Translations under genes and position numbers: made by a program
Shown: positions 51,553-62,699 of the stretch, one piece after another
How positions within the stretch are numbered: position 1 is the stretch's first letter
Layout: each line of letters starts with the position of its first letter
Notes under the pieces: generated by a model
What the model was told of the DNA's origin: nothing
Seen by the model: only the letters and a program-made list of their open reading frames with translations
Database searches by the model: none
NCBI GenBank assembly: GCA_964030785.1
Contig: OZ034972.1
Coordinates: forward strand, 14,827,231 to 14,891,230
Source: Siderastrea siderea
Taxonomy: Eukaryota; Cnidaria; Anthozoa; Scleractinia; Rhizangiidae
DNA length: 64,000 bases
Direction: 5' to 3'

Positions 51553-51826
51553 TCGTTTGAAGATGTGTGTAAGTGGCCCTACATTCTGTAGTTTAGCCAA
51601 ATCAAGTTTGTGAGCTTCATACCAAGTTTAAGTCACCAGTTATTAAAGGTATGAGCACAGGTCGTCTTTTATTTGGTATTTTGCCCCTGGGTGGGGATTT
51701 TTAACTACATTTGGTGAACGTATGCTTCCCCACCCTTGGGCAATTGACCAAAATGTTTACTTCTTGGTCAAATCCCCACCCCTTGCCCGCACTCCCCCCC
51801 CACGGGGTTTACATTGATAGGTGCAT

Positions 51827-53134
51827 AAAGTGTGCATTGTTTAAAGGGTGTGGAGAGCGACAAGACGATGACTAAAACCGTAATACTACACCAGAATTTA
51901 TTCATTACATCAGAAGAGTTGACTCGAGCTGCTCTACTTCCCACTGAGATCAAATTCAGAGAAACAACAACGCCATCACGAGAGCTACAAAACAGCTAAT
52001 TCCAGTAAGAATTTTGCAGTTTTGCATGATCTGGAAAACAGAAGTTGAAGTGACATTAGCACCGTTACAAGTTGAATGGCGTTACGAGTGCTTGTTGAGA
52101 AAGAAAAAATTATCACACCCTCCCATTTTCTGATTTAAGCCGCCCAAGTTTCGAAAGGCACGTTACATAGCTTAATGCAACTACAACCCAAGAAATAAGC
52201 TTATACTAAACAGCCGTATCATAAATTTGTTAATTGGTTTCTGAAGAACAACTTCATCTCTTAGAGTCGCCTGTAGTCATCGGTTTTTCCTTTTTGCAAC
52301 GAATCCGACGTAACGCAAAGTCTCATATTTCCAAATCTCTTGCTGTACTGCGGACTGATCCAGGACCGTTGTGATCTGCATTTTGCTCTTTTTAAGTTAC
52401 TTTCATTTCTCCATTTTGAATAAACTCCTCCTGCCTGAATCCTAGATGTTGTTCTCAAATCTGTTCCTTTTAATTATAACAATTTAAGGTGATTCCATTC
52501 AATTGCATCACGCATCCTTTCTGCGCATCATTTCTTGCGTGATTAGCGCGTGCACGAGCGCGCGCACCTTCGGAACTTGATAGGTTTTCTATGAAAGCTG
52601 AGCTGTTCAGAGAAATAAATGGTCGTTTTCTCCTAAACGAGCTCGGTGACCCCCATTTTTTAATACATTAATTCAAATGGCACACGGTCTAGTACAATAT
52701 ATCTCGATTTTGGGAAAAGTTGAAAATTCTGCTTTGAGATATTTTTATTTAAATGCCGAAATGAACACGTCTTTAGGTGCAGCAGGGTATGTACGCTCGC
52801 CGCAAATTTTTAATTTATTCCATAATCTTGATTCCTGTTCAACTAAAATAGTATACAATACAAGATAAATGTCTGTTTTGTTGAACTGCTCCAATATTTC
52901 AATTCAAGCAAGGACTTTTTAAAGCAATTATAGTTCTCATTTCTGATTACTAGGGTTTCTCAGGAAAACCTTGCGGGTCGTATAGTTCCTCTTAATGGCT
53001 ATCCATTTTTCTTAAAAAACAAGCACGGTGACCCCTATTTTTTATTGCATTTTTGAAATGTTCTGAACATAATTACCAAGTGGACCAAGTTTTGGAAAAT
53101 TTTAAATATTCCTTCTATTTCGGTGGAATCACCA
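51827..53134. other. Unassigned region
   Basis: No genes recognised. A short motif, CTCGGTGACCCCCATTTTTTA near 52641 and CACGGTGACCCCTATTTTTTA near 53024, repeats in direct orientation and is probably part of a dispersed repeat. Confidence 0.4.
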
Positions 53135-53951
53135 TAAGAGCGGCTATCCGTAACTTTCACCTAGAACCATGCAAGATACAAAAATCGAAAATTGCCAAAC
53201 TTTGTCACAATAAAGGTCTTCCCAAACCATTTCTAAAAATATAAGTTTTAATTTATTCCGATAAATATTTTACCATTACGGCGACTTTATCATTCCGATG
53301 GCTCGGGAGCTAGTAAAAACGACTTGAAAGCGTCACTTAAATCAACCGCTCGTCTTGAATTGTGAAGACAGAAATATCAATATCAAAGCCATGTAGTATA
53401 AGTAGGATATTCCCTGGTCATGTCTGCTTTGTCAAATTTGAATTCGATCGAGTCCAGAATTTTTGAGAGATTTTTAAAATTTAACCGTTTCGAGCGGCAT
53501 AGTCGCACGCTAAAAAATGTTGAAATTCAGGACCAAAAAAAGCACTCTGGTGTATGGCTTTCGCAGGTGAGACTACACTTGTTGGCATAAGCAATCTTTC
53601 CTCTACAATTTGATGAAAAAAAATTTTTGGGTAAATGAAATGGTAAATTTTGGGAGTGCTTTAACTACACCCTATTTTCCAAGCGAAGACGACCTTTTGA
53701 CCTTGACAGGCGGGGAACCAACGTTTTCTAATAACACGCGCTAATTCCATATTTTTTAAACAAGTATTACAATGTTTGGTACTTACTAATTAATAGAGCC
53801 TCAAATAAAGTCATCAGCGAAAACAGGACAGGTTTTCACCAGCAAATACGTTTTCTGGCTAAGGCAAACTTTGGTTGTTGGTGATTAGCATCGGCAAATT
53901 TGCATAAATTTGAAACATTTTTCTTTCACAACAAACTCGCTTTTCTGCCTT
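53135..53951. repeat. Left arm of a large inverted repeat
   Basis: This arm runs in reverse complement to 56891-57826. Shared blocks include GAGCGGCTATCCGTAACTTT, CAAATTTGAATTCGATCGAG, TTCGAGCGGCATAGTCGCAC and CCTTGACAGGCG. No coding signal. Confidence 0.85.
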
Positions 53952-54723
53952 GAGTTTTTTTTTTTTTCAAAAGAGCGGTGAAGAAAACCAATAAAGTGTT
54001 ACCCAACTATTTATAAAGCAAATTGTACCTTAACGACTCTTTTCTGATGAAGAAAGGTCGAGATTTCTTCTGGCCGCCCGTGACAACCGTCGAACATTTT
54101 TGGGTGGTCGCGAAAACGTTGCTGTCACGCAATGTACACTGGTCTTAAATTACAAACCAGAGAGGTCCCATCCTGGCTTTTACCGTGTTATTTTGGAGCC
54201 ACACATACGATCCTCGATTTAAAAGTGTGGACAGTTCACAGAAAGACAAGGCAGCAGAAAAGGCTCAGATGCTTTTGAAAGTACTCAACAAATTGCAACA
54301 TATAGAGCCGGAGAGGAGAGGGGATGAGAGGAAGGGCATATAAACGCGACGCGAGATGAAGAGAGAGATGAAATGCCTGGATTTTTATTATTACTTTTTT
54401 TATTGCTATCCTGCGGCAGAATCTGTCCGATGTTGTTTCTTGCTCTTGTCTCCTGGAATGTTGTCTGGCTACTACCTCTGGGCGTGACTCGTTTTTTGTT
54501 TGTTCGTTTACTTTGTGTTTTTTTTTCTGGTTGCTGTTGTTTACTCCAGTAAGTGCCACTTTTCTAAATAGAATTGCCTGTGATAAATTTAATGCTGATG
54601 CATTCATATATTCATCATACATTTTCTTCATTCCGCAGTTCAAATATATGAATTTCATATATTCATAGTTTCATCTTCATCTTTCCCGGGTACATTACGA
54701 ACCAATTTAATGACCAGCTCCAG

Positions 54724-54815
54724 TTGGCTTTGTTAGCTCAATTGGTTAGAGCGCTGCACCGGTATCGCAGAGGTCAGGGTTCGAATCCCGGCAAGCCTGA
54801 TTTTTTCAGGCTTTC
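54724..54815 (+). repeat. tRNA-like Pol III unit with hairpin tail
   Basis: It has a good A box (TTAGCTCAATTGGTTAGAGC) and a perfect B box (GGTTCGAATCC). The tail CAAGCCTGATTTTTTCAGGC forms a short hairpin around a T run. Acceptor, anticodon and T stems each contain mismatches, and the position before the putative GGT anticodon is C instead of U. I call a tRNA-derived repeat and not a working tRNA gene. Confidence 0.6.
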
Positions 54816-55883
54816 TTTTCGCAACTGCATAAGTTGCGTTAATAAATGCGAGGATCTTCTTTACATTTATTTCTTTCCCGGTGTCGGGGGCATATTGTTA
54901 AACCCAAACGAACTTCATTGACCTAAAAAATGCCTTTAAAATTCAGAAAAAAAGAAAAACAGTTCCGAGCATCGTCAAACGTCAGAATCTGTGCCAAGGT
55001 ACATTGAGTTTTCCTGTCTTCGTTACTTTATGTCAAAAGGAATATATCCCTTGGAAGTATTCATCCACCCTAGGTGCCAAATATGTCTCATTGTAAAAGG
55101 CGGGTGTCTTGACAGAATTTTTAATTTGGGCAGTACATAACTTCGTTTACTCCTCACTTATCTATGGATGTACCCCAAGATGGAGAGAGGGGTGTTGCGC
55201 CCCAGGTGATAACAAATGTGGACACATGGTGAATGCCAGGAGTTATTGCATTATCTCGCTTCAGTAATACCGGCAAGATTTTCGTGCAACGTGTCACACA
55301 ACAAGAATACGTTACAAGTTGAGAGTGTTCTCACCTATACACGCAACAAATCTTTATTTTTCGAAAAGTAGAAGCAACTAACTTTCTGCAACCTGCACAC
55401 GCGACGCGGAGGTGATAATAAGCGCAACATCGTTGCGCGAATAGTTGCACGAATGTTTTCCGTATTATTTGGCCTTTAGGCAAGATTTTACAACTCCTGG
55501 TGGCGGCATGTACAGTTGTATCCAAGCTAAAGACCGAGCGCAAAACATTACATATTTCTTGGTGCATCATACGAACGCGCGGGACGTGTGTAGTTCGCGC
55601 CGGAAAATCCACGCTTTCGGCACTTTGCGCCAAGCGAGCTAACCTTTTTCGGAACTGATTCGTGCCTCCGCAGGTTTTCTTTTTCTTGTCCCTTCTTTTC
55701 TTATTTTGAGGCAGAGAAAGAGAGAGAACAGCAAAAAGTATTTTGCGTAAACAGTTGAGAAGGGCTTCAAATTCCCAACGTTAATCAAACTTCAGTTCTT
55801 TGCTGAAGAAAATTAATAAAAAGATAGCTTCTTGTAAGAACCTTACCAGATCCCATATCAGAGTGCACAACCTCACGCTATTT

Positions 55884-55950
55884 CAGACCAAAATGGTCAA
55901 AATCTATACCCTATTTCAGACCAAAAAGGCTCAAAAACCATACACTTTGG
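55884..55950. repeat. Two-copy 33-bp tandem repeat
   Basis: ACCCTATTTCAGACCAAAA units occur at about 55909 and at 55876-55884 (diverged start), followed by GG(T/C)CAAAA tails; a CCCCCCC run stands at 55986-55999. It is a remnant of a dispersed satellite-like repeat. Confidence 0.45.
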
Positions 55951-56128
55951 CGCCGCACATACCTATATAGCTTATGTAATGGAGTACCCCCCCCTCCCCC
56001 GGTGCAATATAAATTTCTTGTGTGGAATAAAACGGCTGAGTTTTGTATGCTTTCCGGTAAACTATTTCATCAGATCCCAATCCGCCACGGCTCACTTTTC
56101 AAGTAAATAAACTCTCGCTAGCTCGGGA

Positions 56129-56194
56129 CCGTACTCAGAGAATATTGCCCTCAGTCTTTGTTGTACGACCTCGGGCAATATTCTCCCAGTACGG
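56129..56194. repeat. Small inverted repeat around GGGCAATATTCT
   Basis: CCGTACTCAGAGAATATTGCCC (56129-56150) pairs with GGGCAATATTCTCCCAGTACGG (56173-56194) over both outer and inner segments with a 3-nt mismatch. Confidence 0.7.
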
Positions 56195-56890
56195 CCCTCG
56201 CTCTCAGTTAGTAAGATGTAAGTAACACACTGGACATTCCGCTGGGTCATTCTGAACTAACCCCACAACTTCCTCCAACTATTTCCGAATACCCACACAA
56301 AGCCATGGTAGTTTATGAGGTTTGACAGATTGGTGTCGTTCCAAACAGTTCAACTCACGTGCAAGATTTGTGTCGCGATTTTTTGACACGAGGCATGTTT
56401 GATACATTATGATTGTGGAAGTACTTCGCAACTTCAGGTATAATGACCGGTAACTTTATTTGTCTCTTATTTTGCTTTGGTGCTTTGGTTAAGAGAGATA
56501 AGAGAGATAATTTTACATTCTACAGTACTAATTCTATAAAGACTGGGTTGTATTTTAAAACAATTCATTGCACTAGAGGCAAAGTTTTAGACATCTCTTT
56601 TGTTTCTCGTCCATTCCTGCATACTGGAGATTCGCTGTTTACGATAACTGCTGACAGCTGTTTGCATTTTGCCTGGCCATGTGGTTTTTGTAATCTAAGA
56701 CCACTGTGTATTGCGTGACTGTACACCCATCATTTACCCAAAAATGTTCGACGGTTGTCATCAGGTGTTATGGGCGGCTAGTAGAAATCTCGTCATTTCT
56801 TCACAGAAAATGGTTATTAAGGTACGATTTACTACATAGATAGTTAGGTAATGTTTTACCGGTTTTCGTTGGTATTTTTACTTTAGAAAC

Positions 56891-57826
56891 AATGAAGGTA
56901 AGAAACGAGTTTTTGTGAAAAACAAATGTTTCAAATTTATGCAAATTTGCCAATGTTAATCACTGACAACCAAAGTTATTTGCTAGCGAAAACCTGCCCT
57001 GTTTTCGGCCGATGACTTTATTTGAGGTTTAATTAATAAGTAAGTTCCAAACATTGGGAAACTTTTCTTTAAAAAATGGAATTAGCGCGTGTTATTTGAA
57101 AACGCTGGTCATTACTTCCACGCCTGTCAAGGTCAAAAGGTCGTCTTCGCTTGGAAAATAGGGTGTAGTTAAAGTGCTCCCAAAATTTACCATTTCATTT
57201 ACCCAAAATCGTAGAGGAAAGATTGCTTATTCCAACAAGTGTAGTCTCACCTGGAAAGCCATATAGCAGAGTGCTTTTTTGGTCCTGAATTTCAACATTT
57301 TTTAGCGTGCGACTATGCCGCTCGAAACGGTTAAATTTTAAACATCTCTCAAAAATTCTGGTCTCGATCGAATTCAAATTTGACAAAGCAAACATGACAA
57401 GGGAATATCCTACTTATACTACATGCTTCGATATTGATATTCCTGTCTTCACAAGTCAAGACGAGCGGTTGATTTAAGTGACACTTTCAAGTCGTTTTTA
57501 CTCGCTCCCGAGCCATCAGGCCCCAGTTGTTCAAAAGTTGGATAGCGCTATCCACCGGATAAATCACTATCCAGTGGATAACGCAACTGGTTTCCCTATC
57601 ACTTATCCACTGGATAGTGACTTATCCGGTGGATAGCGCTATCCAACTTTTGAACAACTGGGGCCAGAATGATAAAGTCGTCGCAACGGTAAAATTTGAC
57701 CGAAATAAACTGAAACTTATATTTTCATAAATGGTTTGGGAAGACCTTTATTGTGACAAAGTTTGGCAATTTTCGATTTTTCTATCTTGCATGGTCCTAG
57801 GTGAAAGTTACAGATAGCCGCTCTTA
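56891..57826. repeat. Right arm of a large inverted repeat
   Basis: Reverse complement of 53135-53951 at clearly recognisable identity throughout. It is longer by the 147-bp palindromic MITE at 57519-57665, which the left arm lacks. Confidence 0.85.
57519..57665. mobile_element. 147-bp palindromic MITE
   Basis: The ends are GGCCCCAGTTGTTCAAAAGT and its reverse complement. Each arm continues TGGATAGCGCTATCCACCGG and ACTATCCAGTGGATAA with only a few mismatches at the centre. The flanks are CATCAG on the left and AGAATG on the right, compatible with a 2-bp AG duplication. A diverged relative is at 11647-11795. Confidence 0.88.
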
Positions 57827-59106
57827 ATTCTTCTTGAAATTTCGTGAGAAATTACACATTTTCCTCTCTTTGCCCACTGTCTGTAAAAGTCGATTGATTG
57901 CAAGTTTATAGCACCTCAGTCTGGAAATTGAAACGAGAAAAAATAGACATATCAATACTTGCCTAAATAAACATTGTTCCTGCAATAACCGTTCCAATCC
58001 AAGTTAGTCGAGTGAATTATCCACTTGGAAAGACGGGCTAACTAATAATTATTTTTACTTTCCGTGGTGAATAAAGCAAGCGAAAGTGTCGTTTCCACAG
58101 CGGTCCGCATGTTGTTTTCGCTTGGCCTGAATTTCAGGTCAGTTTTGCCTTTTGAGAAGAAGAGTTAATTTTCTGCGGCTTTTGACTACGAGATTTTTGC
58201 TGTTACGATGAAATAAGGAAGCTCCAAATTCCAAAAAGGCCTTTTCACTCGTCCCCCGGTATGTGGAAAATTGTACAAACTTGCCTATTTCCAGTTTGAA
58301 GAATCAGCTGTGTAGTCCAACCATACAACGACTGTAGATCAAATTTGTCAAACATTCATGGTGTATCTCTGATCTGATGAACAGAACCTTTTTTTCCCTA
58401 ACCGATAAGACTAATCTCGTTGAGATGCAACGCCAATTTTGACAGCAGGCAATCACAGCTGCAGGCACAGCTCGAAGTTGTTGTGAATTAAAACCAGACA
58501 TGAAGTACACGATGAAAACAAGTATGAAGTGACCGAAGATCTTTACAAGGACAGAAGACGGATTGTACCCGACGCTACTCAGAGCTGCTCAGTTAGCGGA
58601 CATCCATGTGATAAACGAGGCCAAGCTGAGAGTGAAAGGGAGGTGAAGTTTGACTCCCTCAGTCAATAATATTCAGTAGGACAAGGGGAAAACTTTTACC
58701 ACCTCTTTCGCATTCAAGTCCAGTTAGCGAAGTCTCTCGCCGCAGAAAAAAGTTTTGAATCGATCCTGGTTGCTCATCCAGTCCATATAATTGCAAACAG
58801 ATGTGACTTTTAATAAACTGAAGTAAGGAAAGCGGATACTGTGAAGAAAACGCTGAAATAAAACCGCACTTCCACAGTATAAACTTCGCTGATCACGCAG
58901 AAATCGAAGCGAAGCCGGCACAAAATCTGCGCGAAGTCAGGACACCACAGTTTTTCCCGCCTACTGAATGCTGATTGGTTAATTCAAATTTCACCGTATG
59001 CAAGGTGCATGTTGACAACGCAACGTGTACGCTTCGGATCGAAAGATCAGCACGTTTACTCTTCTCCGTATTCTGCAATCTCAATTTCTACTGATCACTG
59101 TCAAAT
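57827..59106. other. Unassigned region
   Basis: Short open frames only; no domain signature, RNA gene or clear repeat recognised. Confidence 0.35.
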
Positions 59107-59164
59107 TTAAAACGTAGACACACGAGAGCAATGAAATAATATTAGTTAACTAATCCAGCAGATG

Positions 59165-59330
59165 TAACATCAATCTATGTATATCCCTTGTTCTTTTAAG
59201 CACACAACGCGAGATAAAACATAAATCTATGAATATCCCTCGTTCTTTAAGCTCCCAGCGCGAGATTTACCAGGCACATATGAAGATCCCGCGAGATGTA
59301 AGGTGAATTATGAATATCCCAAGCTTTATG
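59165..59330. repeat. Short imperfect tandem repeat (about 60 bp)
   Basis: ATCTATGTATATCCCTTGTTC and ATCTATGAATATCCCTCGTTC are followed by CGCGAGAT-containing segments; a third, weaker copy (GAATTATGAATATCCC) follows. Confidence 0.5.
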
Positions 59331-59659
59331 AAACATCCGTCGTTCTCTGGGGGTGGACGTAGGGGAATGCACGAGCAGAGAATTGGAGGCGATTTTATCC
59401 CAGTCTCTCTCAAGCAGGCCTGGCAGCTTGGCAACGGCCTGGCAGATTTATACTGAAGTCTTCGCTACTCTAGCTTGTTTACACTCATCAGTAGAAAAAG
59501 TTTAGCCATTTCAATTGTAACAAAAGCCATCAAAAGGAACAGGAAACAACTTCAGTCCTTTGTGATAGTCTTTAGGGATCATAAACAGAAAAACAAGCGA
59601 AAAGAAATGTTTCATCACTGCTATATGTTTCCTATAATCTATGATTCTTCATCGACAAG

Positions 59660-59950
59660 CTGGAAGCTAAGAAATTCTGTTCTACCCATGCTTTTTCAGT
59701 CTGGAAATGTGAAAGACGTCTGTACAAGTACTTCCACAATTCAACGATGTTTCTTTTTTCTACTGAATGGCCTTCATTTCAAACATGTCAATTGCACCAG
59801 TAGTTTACATCCGGGAGCTGAGAAATTCTGTACTACCCACGCTTTTTCACGGCTGGAAATGTGAAAGACGTGCTTTCGATTTCTACCCGTACTTCCACAA
59901 TTCAAAGATGTCTTTTTCTGCTGAGTGGCCTTCAATTCAAACATTTGCAT
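59660..59950. repeat. Two-copy tandem duplication, about 151-bp period
   Basis: AGAAATTCTGTTCTACCCAT at 59669 recurs as AGAAATTCTGTACTACCCAC at 59820. Downstream TGGAAATGTGAAAGACGT and TACTTCCACAATTCAA blocks repeat at the same spacing. Both copies are diverged by several percent. Confidence 0.75.
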
Positions 59951-60639
59951 CATTAACATTTACGTGGAAATGATACCCTTCCTAATGAAAGACCATATGG
60001 CACATGAAACAATCTTAGGGAATGCGAGACAATAGTTATCAGCTGGATTTGACCAAAGACCCTTCACACATATTGAGTGCTTCAAATTACAAGTCATTGC
60101 TGATTTGGGGTCAAGGACGTTGAGCAAGATTTCAACTTAAACTTCCACGACAATGTTATTTCATTCTACCGAATATCTTTCCTTCATACAATTTTAATTT
60201 TCACTGATGAAGCATCACAGGAATTTCTGATCTTGGTCATCAGCTTCCATGACCACGTAAAACATCACACAAAGGACAAAAGTGTAACAGTCTGAAACAA
60301 CATTTTGTTGCCTCCAACTTAATCACAACAACAAGTGGATTTGTGAGTAAACCCATATTTATTTACCTTTAATGCTACTGTTTTTGTATCTTGCCTAACT
60401 AATTACCATTGATAGTGAGCTATGTTCTTACAATAAGCTTACTATACTAGTCATGATAATTCACTTGATTAACAGCTGCGCATGGTAACTGTACCATAAA
60501 ATGATTCCACTTTGTATTGTGTATGACATCACTTGTCATATATAAGTGGATTCCACAGTTGTGTTTGGGCCCTCTATCCCAATCTTTACCCTGCTTTCAG
60601 TATTTGCAATTTTTGCAGTTTTTGTAAAAATCGTAGCTC

Positions 60640-61570
60640 TCATTGGAGTTCTCTTAACCTCCTGTTGGACAGCTTTTCACTGACTCGACGAATTTTCCAA
60701 TTTTTTGCAGATTTTACAATAATCGCAATTCTCGCAGTTTTCGCAGAAATCGCAGACCTTGTCGGGGCCCTCTTTGACAGGTTTACATCGACTCGACCAT
60801 TTTTCCAATTTTTCGCAGATTTTACAATAATCGCAATTTTCGCGGTTTTCGCATAAATTGCAGACCTTGTCGGGGCCCTCTTTGACAGGTTTACATCGAC
60901 TCGACGATTTTTCCAATTTTTCGCCGATTTTACAACAATCGCAATTCTTGCAGTTTTTGCTGAAATCACAGACCTTGTCGATGCCCTCTTTGACAGGTTT
61001 AGATTGACTCGACGAATTTTCCAATTTTTTGCAGATTTTACAATCAATTTTCGCAGTTTTTGCTGAAATCGCAGACCTTGTCGGGGCCCTCTTTGACAGG
61101 TTTACATCGACTCGACGAATTTTCCAATTTTTCGCAGATTTTATAATAATCGCAATTTTCGCAGTTTTCGCAAAAATCGCAGTCCTTGTCGAGGCCCTCT
61201 TTGACAGGTTTACATCGACTCGACGATTTTTCCAATTTTTCGCAGATTTTACAATAATCGCAATTCTCGCAGTTTTTGCTGAAATCGCAGACCTTGTCGA
61301 TGCCATCTTTGACAGGTTTAGATTGACTCGACGAATTTTCCAATTTTTCGCAGATTTTACGATCAATTTTCGCAGTTTTTGCTGAAATCGCAGACCTTGT
61401 CGAGGCCCTCTTTGACAGGTTTACATCGACTCGACGAATTTTCCAAGTTTTCGCAGATTTTACAATAATCGCAATTTTCGCAAAAATCGCAGACCTTGTC
61501 GGGGCCCTCTTTGACAGGTTTACATCAACTGGACGAATTTTCCAATTTTTGGCAAAAATTGTAATTTTCG
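60640..61570. repeat. Tandem array, about 108-bp unit with three-unit super-period
   Basis: Units contain TTTGACAGGTTTACATCGAC, TCGACGAATTTTCCAATTTT and AATCGCAATTTTCGCAG. TTTGACAG starts at about 60773, 60881, 60989, 61092, 61200, 61308, 61411 and 61510. Spacings run 108, 108, 103, 108, 108, 103, 99, a higher-order unit of 319 bp defined by the same 5-bp deletion. Full units are 36 codons long, so long frames stay open on both strands. One minus-strand frame is Cys-rich (CDYCKICEKLE, SSSRCKPVKEG), but the 103-bp units break it. Confidence 0.85.
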
Positions 61571-61753
61571 CAGCTGCGTGCAAACCTGGACATATCTGCT
61601 CGAAGCCTCAAGCACCAGCTCGTTATCGACTTTGAAACTGGCCTCTGACTCTTCCGATTCCGACCCACAGTCTGAAATAACATCATCAGAGGCCATACTT
61701 TGATCCAAGGCAGTTTTGAACTTAAAATAGCACAAAAAAGTCTTTCTCCACAA
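61520..61753 (-). CDS. Hypothetical acidic N-terminal frame beside the tandem array
   Basis: From an internal ATG at 61696 the frame reads MASDDVISDCGSESEESEAS, then FKVDNELVLEASSRYVQVC, ending inside the tandem array. The acidic Ser/Glu start looks more protein-like than its surroundings, but no family is recognised and no splice pair is clear. It could be the 5' exon of a minus-strand gene whose body became the repeat. Confidence 0.22.
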   Translation of the reverse strand: MWRKTFLCYFKFKTALDQSMASDDVISDCGSESEESEASFKVDNELVLEASSRYVQVCTQLRKLQFLPKIGKFVQLM

Positions 61754-62129
61754 TAAAAGTGTGAGTAGATTTCACCACAACAAGAAAATGACTGTTATCT
61801 GACAAGAAGACGCAGCGGGGAACATACCTGTCTGACGTCATTAGTTCCCAGTCTCATAATGCTCGGTACTGGGGTCAAAAACGTGAACTTTGGAGGTTCG
61901 CAAACAATCGAGAATTCAAGCAAGATGTTATTACAATCAGATATATCTCAGTCCCATCTTTCTTTCAAAGTATATCTCGAAAAAGTATTGTTTCCACGCA
62001 AATTTATCGGCGAAATAGTGTTTTTCCACAAATTGCCTCTAATTGAATGTTGACAAGTTATTGCCATGACCTGTCAACACATCATTATCACGTGACGTGG
62101 CGTCCTTGTTTCGCCACGCAATCTTCGAC

Positions 62130-62293
62130 ATGGCCGACCAGGTCGGCTTTTTCGACGTGTGTTCAGTATGTGTCTCAGAAGGAAGGGAAAGCGATCGAGC
62201 TACCCTTTTCTTTCCTAAGAAGGCGGCGAAACGGAAAGTCTCTGTAAAATCGTTTGACATACTTGCCATGGGCCGCTCAGCCTGCCGCGAGTA
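62130..62293 (+). CDS. Possible first coding exon, unknown protein
   Basis: An ATG in GACATGG context opens MADQVGFFDVCSVCVSEGRE and continues DRATLFFPKKAAKRKVSVKS to MGRSACR, where a GTAAGA donor-like site follows in phase 1. The C-x2-C pair and basic stretch are suggestive only. No downstream exon was identified. Confidence 0.22.
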
Positions 62294-62403
62294 AGAAAGG
62301 TTCATGTTATAAACAACTCGAGTTTGAAGACAAAATTGAACTGAGCGCAAAAGAACAGGACAAAGAAATGACACTTACTGTAGAGCTTTATTATATGCAT
62401 GCT

Positions 62404-62610
62404 TCAATGTAACACATTACAGTGTCTCAAGATGTTTATGTTCCAGGAAATATCTATTCCCACTGGAAATTCTATCGTTCCTTTCACTTCAGAAAGCATG
62501 AGATCCGTTGGATTTTCACTGCTTGTGCTTGTTCCGGCTTCTCCTGTCTTACGGCGTCGCGTTTGACACTTCTTTGCAGTCTTTGCCCGACTTTTCGATT
62601 GTTTTGCCAT
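62404..62610 (-). CDS. Hypothetical basic protein frame
   Basis: MAKQSKSRAKTAKKCQTRRR starts a Lys/Arg-rich head, followed by TGEAGTSTSSENPTDLMLSE and a stop after 68 residues. The head resembles basic N-termini, but there is no family match. Confidence 0.18.
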   Translation of the reverse strand: MAKQSKSRAKTAKKCQTRRRKTGEAGTSTSSENPTDLMLSEVKGTIEFPVGIDISWNINILRHCNVLH

Positions 62611-62699
62611 CGTTCTGGCATTGCAACTCCGCAACTCGGCTAAAATACTTCATATTAAAAACTTACCTTCAGTTCGAGCGGCCCACGAGCGCGCGGTAG

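Larger units (their letters stand above)
50250..51826. mobile_element. 1.58-kb element with 60-bp near-identical inverted ends
   Basis: Ends 50250-50309 and 51767-51826 are reverse complements at 59 of 60 positions, starting ATGCACCTATCAATGTAAAC and ending GGGGATTTGAC. The interior carries one tandem-repeat unit, a broken GPCR fragment, then four more repeat units and a palindrome. The end sequence looks like a very common coral repeat (recognition from memory). No transposase is visible; mobility is inferred from end structure. Confidence 0.7.

Noticed and set aside
54724..54800. Functional tRNA gene (possible anticodon GGT)
   Set aside because: A and B boxes are good, but the three main stems have mismatches and the residue before the anticodon is not U; a sister unit at 14175 is clearly degenerate.
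60677..61583. Long Lys/Arg-rich and Phe/Ile-rich frames over the tandem array as real proteins
   Set aside because: All frames on both strands stay open because full units are 108 bp; every third unit shifts the frame, so no single product is continuous.
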